38,817 nucleotides of DNA from Bacillota bacterium. GTDB lineage: Bacteria > Bacillota > Clostridia > Tissierellales > Peptoniphilaceae. Location of the stretch: contig JAEZZB010000017.1 of the NCBI GenBank assembly GCA_023442495.1, forward strand, positions 1 to 38,817, in the 5' to 3' direction. The position numbers and the translations under genes were made by a program. This document shows, in pieces, positions 35,774 to 38,817 of this stretch. The notes beneath the pieces were generated by a model. It was not told the DNA's origin and made no database searches. It saw nothing but the letters and a program-made list of their open reading frames with translations. Every line of letters begins with the position of its first letter. Position 1 is the first letter of the stretch.

Positions 35774-36109
35774 CTACACCTCCATGTAGTCTACTCTAAT
35801 AAAATCGCCATAATGTTTTTTTAGGGATTTAATACCTAAATCAAACTTCTTTAGTATTAATTGGCTGTCATGGTTATTTTTAATATCTGTATTATCTTTC
35901 AATATTAGCTTTCCCACATTATTATCAAACAAATATTCAATATTTTTTTCCATCATCAATATATCTGTAAAAGTATCTATAGTATTTACTGCAAGTATGG
36001 TAACTGCTGAACAAACTATATCACTGCCATATTCAGCATAATTTGCATGACCTCTAATTTCAAATCCTTTGATGACGTCATTATTTTTATAAATTTTAAC
36101 CTTAATCAT
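35774..36109 (-). CDS. prp: Ribosomal-processing cysteine protease Prp
   Basis: Prp (YsxB, DUF464) cleaves the N-terminal extension of bL27. Catalytic His21 and Cys33 lie in the signature RGHANYAEYGSDIVCSAVT. The 111-residue length is typical. Its ATG shares one base with the rplU stop codon, and rpmA, its substrate gene, follows directly, so protease and substrate are made together. Confidence 0.96.
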   Translation of the reverse strand: MIKVKIYKNNDVIKGFEIRGHANYAEYGSDIVCSAVTILAVNTIDTFTDILMMEKNIEYLFDNNVGKLILKDNTDIKNNHDSQLILKKFDLGIKSLKKHYGDFIRVDYMEV

Positions 36110-36417
36110 TATCCTATTGAATTAATTCTAACTCTTGTATATGGTTGTCTATGACCTTGTTTTGTTTGAGAACCTTTTTTAGGTCTATATTTAAAAACAA
36201 CTATTTTCTTATCTTTACCATGTTCTAATACTTCAGCAGATACCTTTGCACCATCTACTAGAGGTGACCCAACTTTTACTTCTTCTTCATTTGAAACTAA
36301 TAAAACTTCATCGAAATCAAATGTAGAACCTACTTCAGCATTTAATTTTTCTACTTTTAAAATATCGCCTTCTTTTACTTGGTATTGTTTACCACCTGTT
36401 TTAATTACTGCGTACAT
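36109..36417 (-). CDS. rplU: 50S ribosomal protein bL21
   Basis: bL21 binds 23S rRNA in the 50S subunit. Signature stretches are YAVIKTGGKQYQVKEGDIL at the N-terminus and KRRP-type RPKKGSQTKQGHRQPYTRVRI at the C-terminus. Length (102) is typical. First gene of rplU-prp-rpmA, behind a structured leader and a strong promoter. Confidence 0.98.
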   Translation of the reverse strand: MYAVIKTGGKQYQVKEGDILKVEKLNAEVGSTFDFDEVLLVSNEEEVKVGSPLVDGAKVSAEVLEHGKDKKIVVFKYRPKKGSQTKQGHRQPYTRVRINSIG

Positions 36418-36494
36418 GTATCTTCCTCCTCTATTAATATTCTCGCTAATCGGGTGAATTACTTCTTAATACCCTTCATATGCGGTTTAGATAC
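36418..36494 (-). ncRNA. L21 leader (ribosomal protein autoregulatory RNA)
   Basis: The 77-base leader of rplU can fold into nested helices. Its first six bases (GTATCT, 36494-36489) pair with AGATAC (36423-36418) just before the ATG. CGC (36484-36482) pairs with GCG (36446-36444), and GGGT (36474-36471) with ACCC (36455-36452). This fits the known Bacillota L21 leader class, thought to let bL21 control its own operon. The outer helix encloses the SD GGAGG. Confidence 0.7.
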
Positions 36495-36500
36495 TCGAAT

Positions 36501-36529
36501 AGTATAGCATTTTATGCTTGTAATGTCAA
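36501..36529 (-). promoter_or_regulatory. Near-consensus promoter of rplU-prp-rpmA
   Basis: Minus strand: -35 TTGACA (36529-36524), a 17-base spacer ending in TGC, and -10 TATACT (36506-36501). This is the strongest promoter in the window. The -35 lies two bases after the RNase E/G gene. Confidence 0.9.
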
Positions 36530-36530
36530 A

Positions 36531-37511
36531 TTAAAATATGATTATTTCAACAAAATCTAAATTAGAATAGCCTAATATTTTGAATTTTAGATTGTATTGC
36601 GAAAAAATTTTGTCAAGTTCTTTTAGTAAAATTTTTTTATCACTATAATTCATTCTCAAAAAATCTATTATCAACATTTTTTTTATATTTCTTAGCTTTA
36701 TTTGGATTGCTATTTCTTTTATTACTAAAAAATTTACCTTCAAGGACATGTCTTCCTTAGCAAGATCAATAAATTTATTTTTTGAATTCACATCAATAAC
36801 AGTTAGTGCTTCAAGCTGATCAATTACAATTTCAATCCCTCTAATATCTATTTTTCTTTTATTCATATCAATTATTTGTCTTGAAATAAGCTTATGATAT
36901 TTAGGATTGAAATCTTTATCAAATATAATATTTGAAATTTTTTTATTTGAAATTATCTCATATTCGTAATTTTCAATAAAATCAGATAAAAAATTGCTCT
37001 GTCTTATTAGCTTTGGTTTAGGAAGCAGATTCTTCTCTTTCTGAATTGATTCATGTTCTTTTAATAATAGATTTAATCTGTTAGATATTTCTTCATTGCC
37101 TAGATATTTCCCTTTGGTTCTCAATAAATAGGAATTACCTGCTAATTCAAATATATTTTTATTATTCGATTTTACAAAAGGTAAATATACAATATAACCA
37201 TCTGTTAATGAGTATTTTTGAGATAATTCATAAAGTTTATCACCCGACTTAGTTTCAATAAGTTCTACGATTACATCCATTGATGGTTTTATATTTGAAA
37301 TGGTGTTTTTTGTTTTTAGTAAACCATTCTTTTCTAGACCAATATCCAAAATATAAGCATCCATAGATTTCACATATTTTAAGACTTTTGCTCTATATAT
37401 ATTTCCTTTTAAAGTATAAGATTGATCAAAATAAGTTATAAGTCTATTATCTTTAATTTCGCCATATTCTATTTTATCTACATCATGAAAAATAAATCTA
37501 AAATTCTCCAT
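36531..37511 (-). CDS. Minimal, divergent RNase E/G-family protein
   Basis: RNase E/G endonucleases process rRNA and mRNA. An N-terminal S1-like domain (about 33-95, NIYRAKVLKYVKSMDAYILDIG) precedes the catalytic part with LEALTVIDVNSKNK (Asp240) and MLIIDFLRMN (Asp283). Those aspartates correspond to the two metal ligands of RNase E. The protein is 326 residues against about 400-490 for RNase G, and it stops soon after the DNase-I-like fold: the zinc-link cysteines and small domain are missing. The usual DVNTG reads DVNSK and DFIDM reads DFLRM. Position directly upstream of rplU is normal for rng in Clostridia. Activity is uncertain. Confidence 0.85.
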   Translation of the reverse strand: MENFRFIFHDVDKIEYGEIKDNRLITYFDQSYTLKGNIYRAKVLKYVKSMDAYILDIGLEKNGLLKTKNTISNIKPSMDVIVELIETKSGDKLYELSQKYSLTDGYIVYLPFVKSNNKNIFELAGNSYLLRTKGKYLGNEEISNRLNLLLKEHESIQKEKNLLPKPKLIRQSNFLSDFIENYEYEIISNKKISNIIFDKDFNPKYHKLISRQIIDMNKRKIDIRGIEIVIDQLEALTVIDVNSKNKFIDLAKEDMSLKVNFLVIKEIAIQIKLRNIKKMLIIDFLRMNYSDKKILLKELDKIFSQYNLKFKILGYSNLDFVEIIIF

Positions 37512-37522
37512 TATTATGCCAA

Positions 37523-38092
37523 TTATTTTAATAATCCTTTCAATTTTTCAAAAAATGAAAATTCATTATAATCTAATAATTTATTATTGTCTAAATTCTC
37601 ATATAATTGATTTAAATCATCTTTATTATCATTTAAGAAACCATAAATTTTATAATTTTGAATTATCTTAAAATTAAATTTAGAACAAATAATATTATAT
37701 TTATCTTGTTCTGGATATTCACATATAGCTATAGTTTCATTATTTAAATTATAATCTAAGAGCTGATCCAATAAGAAAAACACATAATCATAATCTTCAA
37801 ATATTTCATTTTCGAATATTCCATTATCTACAGTATCTTTCTTTTTCTTATATGATGATGGCAGTATATCTATATTATCATCAACACTAATTATTGCATC
37901 TTCTAAAGAAATAATTCCAGCTAAAACATCTGAATTATCATAAATAACATATTCTTCTATCTCATATGAACGCTCAAGCATTCTACTTTCTTGTATTAAA
38001 CTAACAATAAGTTTTCTACCATCAAACTTTTCAATTAGTTTAGGTATATATTCAATAAATTCCTCTTCAATTATAAAAAAATATTTTTTCAT
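37523..38092 (-). CDS. Degenerate MinD-like protein lacking the P-loop
   Basis: A 189-residue protein with no standard motif. Its middle follows MinD: VIYDNSDVLAGIISLEDAI (about 49-67) matches the MinD segment IYDLVDVVEG plus the following helix, ILPSSYKKKKDT (76-87) matches the LMPA-x-Q-x-DK stretch, and YDYVFFLLD (101-109) sits where MinD has its DYVIIDxP strand. The N-terminus has no Walker A (GKGGVGKT) and the Walker B aspartate is gone. The C-terminus (FSFFEKLKGLLK) resembles the MinD amphipathic membrane-targeting helix. In Clostridia minC-minD often lie between the PBP2/rod genes and rng, exactly this spot. I infer a decayed or repurposed MinD. Confidence 0.6.
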   Translation of the reverse strand: MKKYFFIIEEEFIEYIPKLIEKFDGRKLIVSLIQESRMLERSYEIEEYVIYDNSDVLAGIISLEDAIISVDDNIDILPSSYKKKKDTVDNGIFENEIFEDYDYVFFLLDQLLDYNLNNETIAICEYPEQDKYNIICSKFNFKIIQNYKIYGFLNDNKDDLNQLYENLDNNKLLDYNEFSFFEKLKGLLK

Positions 38093-38113
38093 GCTATATT
38101 CCTATTCTTTGAA

Positions 38114-38817
38114 TTATTGATTTGTATCTGACTCTTCATTCTCTTTTTCATCTATTTTTTCTTCAATTGAATATGTTCTATAACTACTATCTATTTCCTC
38201 TCCAGGTCTTGTAAGATTAAATCTTGAATCTTTTTTCACATATTTATAATATGCATAGATGATATCATTGTTTGCCCCACGCATATTTTCAGATTTTGTA
38301 CCTTCCATTACAGAAAAGTAAACGGCAATTTCGGGTTCATCAAACGGTGCAAATGCTATTTCCGATACAATTCTATCATAAAAATCACCGGTCTTCGGAT
38401 CGATACTTCCTACGTCAGCAGTCCCCGTTTTGGAGCCGACTTCGAATGGAAAATTACTTCTAAATTGAACTGATGATGAAGCTCTTCTCATACCTTCTTT
38501 AACTATCTTAAAATAGCTTTGATTAATACCTGAATCAGTGATATTAGGTTCATTCACAAATATATCTTCTGTATTGTTGTAATTTTTAATGGCCTTTAAT
38601 AATGTCGGATGAACAAATTTACCTTCATTACCTAGTATACCTGCATATTGTACCATTTGCATTGGTGTATATGAGTTTTGACCTTGACCAATTACCATAT
38701 TTACTTTATCATGCTCATCCCATTTAGCAACATTTAAATAGCTATACTTTATTAAATCGCCAAGTCCTATCGTTCTACCTTCTAAAGGTTCTAACGCTTC
38801 ATATCCCATATTTTCTA
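38114..38817 (-). CDS. Class B penicillin-binding protein, PBP2/MrdA-like (5' end outside window)
   Basis: C-terminal part of a transpeptidase for cell-wall elongation. The visible 234 codons show VIGQGQNSYTPMQMVQYAGIL, typical of PBP2, and the active-site motif GSKTGTAD; SxxK and SxN lie beyond the right edge. No PASTA domain follows. The last 30 residues are Glu/Asp/Ser-rich and probably disordered. The reading frame stays open to the edge, so the ATG at 38809 is internal. It precedes the MinD-like gene by 21 bases. The neighbourhood matches the mre-PBP2-min-rng group of Clostridia. Confidence 0.9.
   Translation of the reverse strand, partial: ENMGYEALEPLEGRTIGLGDLIKYSYLNVAKWDEHDKVNMVIGQGQNSYTPMQMVQYAGILGNEGKFVHPTLLKAIKNYNNTEDIFVNEPNITDSGINQSYFKIVKEGMRRASSSVQFRSNFPFEVGSKTGTADVGSIDPKTGDFYDRIVSEIAFAPFDEPEIAVYFSVMEGTKSENMRGANNDIIYAYYKYVKKDSRFNLTRPGEEIDSSYRTYSIEEKIDEKENEESDTNQ

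Noticed and set aside
1..38817. CRISPR array, prophage, insertion sequence, toxin-antitoxin or other defence island
   Set aside because: No regularly spaced repeats, transposase or integrase motifs, or att-like repeats; gene content and base composition are even throughout.

Overview
The window looks like a chromosomal housekeeping stretch from a very AT-rich, low-GC Gram-positive (Bacillota) bacterium. Coding density is high, operons are long and mostly on the minus strand, and strong SD sites and TGn-extended -10 promoters are common. The gene blocks are those of Bacilli and Clostridia: mraZ-rsmH-ftsL-PBP-mraY-murD-ftsW; ftsZ-nrdR; rqcP-divIC-tilS-ftsH; RNase E/G-rplU-prp-rpmA-obgE-yhbY-nadD-yqeK-rsfS-comEA. 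Sporulation genes that often sit inside these blocks in spore formers (spoIIE, spoIIGA/sigE/sigG) are absent. My best guess is an anaerobic, non-sporulating coccus of the Tissierellia/Peptoniphilaceae type. That placement is inference. I see no rRNA, tRNA, CRISPR array, prophage or insertion sequence, and no gene-free gap longer than about 270 bases.

Layout. 1-2.8 kb: asnS (cut by the left edge), rarA and nrdR. 2.8-11.6 kb: a reduced division and cell-wall cluster. It begins at a mraZ promoter carrying four AGTGG boxes and runs leftward through rsmH, ftsL, a PASTA-type transpeptidase, mraY, murD and ftsW; ftsZ-nrdR follows under its own promoter. murE, murF, murG, ftsQ and ftsA are missing from the block. 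11.7-15.3 kb: an hflX-yigZ-lit-lgt operon closed by a strong terminator. The lit-like membrane protein directly precedes lgt and suggests lyso-form lipoproteins. 15.3-20.5 kb (plus strand): a bifunctional class A PBP with an unusual C-terminal tail, then an OmpR-type two-component pair. 20.6-27.8 kb (minus strand): rqcP-divIC-tilS-ftsH, a small membrane protein, an ECF-type substrate-binding subunit beside coaX (pantothenate uptake and phosphorylation), and a MATE exporter. 27.8-28.3 kb: a stand-alone PTS EIIA of the glucose class. 28.3-31.7 kb: rnr-smpB-cyclodeaminase, and secG with its own promoter. 31.7-36.5 kb: comEA-rsfS-yqeK-nadD-yhbY-obgE, and rpmA-prp-rplU behind an L21-leader RNA and a near-consensus promoter. 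36.5-38.8 kb: a minimal RNase E/G-like protein, a protein that reads as a decayed MinD without its P-loop, and the C-terminal part of a second class B PBP cut by the right edge.

Most genes serve envelope growth, division, ribosome and RNA quality control, and cofactor supply. The observations I rate highest are the P-loop-less MinD-like protein in the usual minD neighbourhood, the lit-lgt pairing, the MraZ operator array, and the marks of gene loss in the division and sporulation neighbourhoods.
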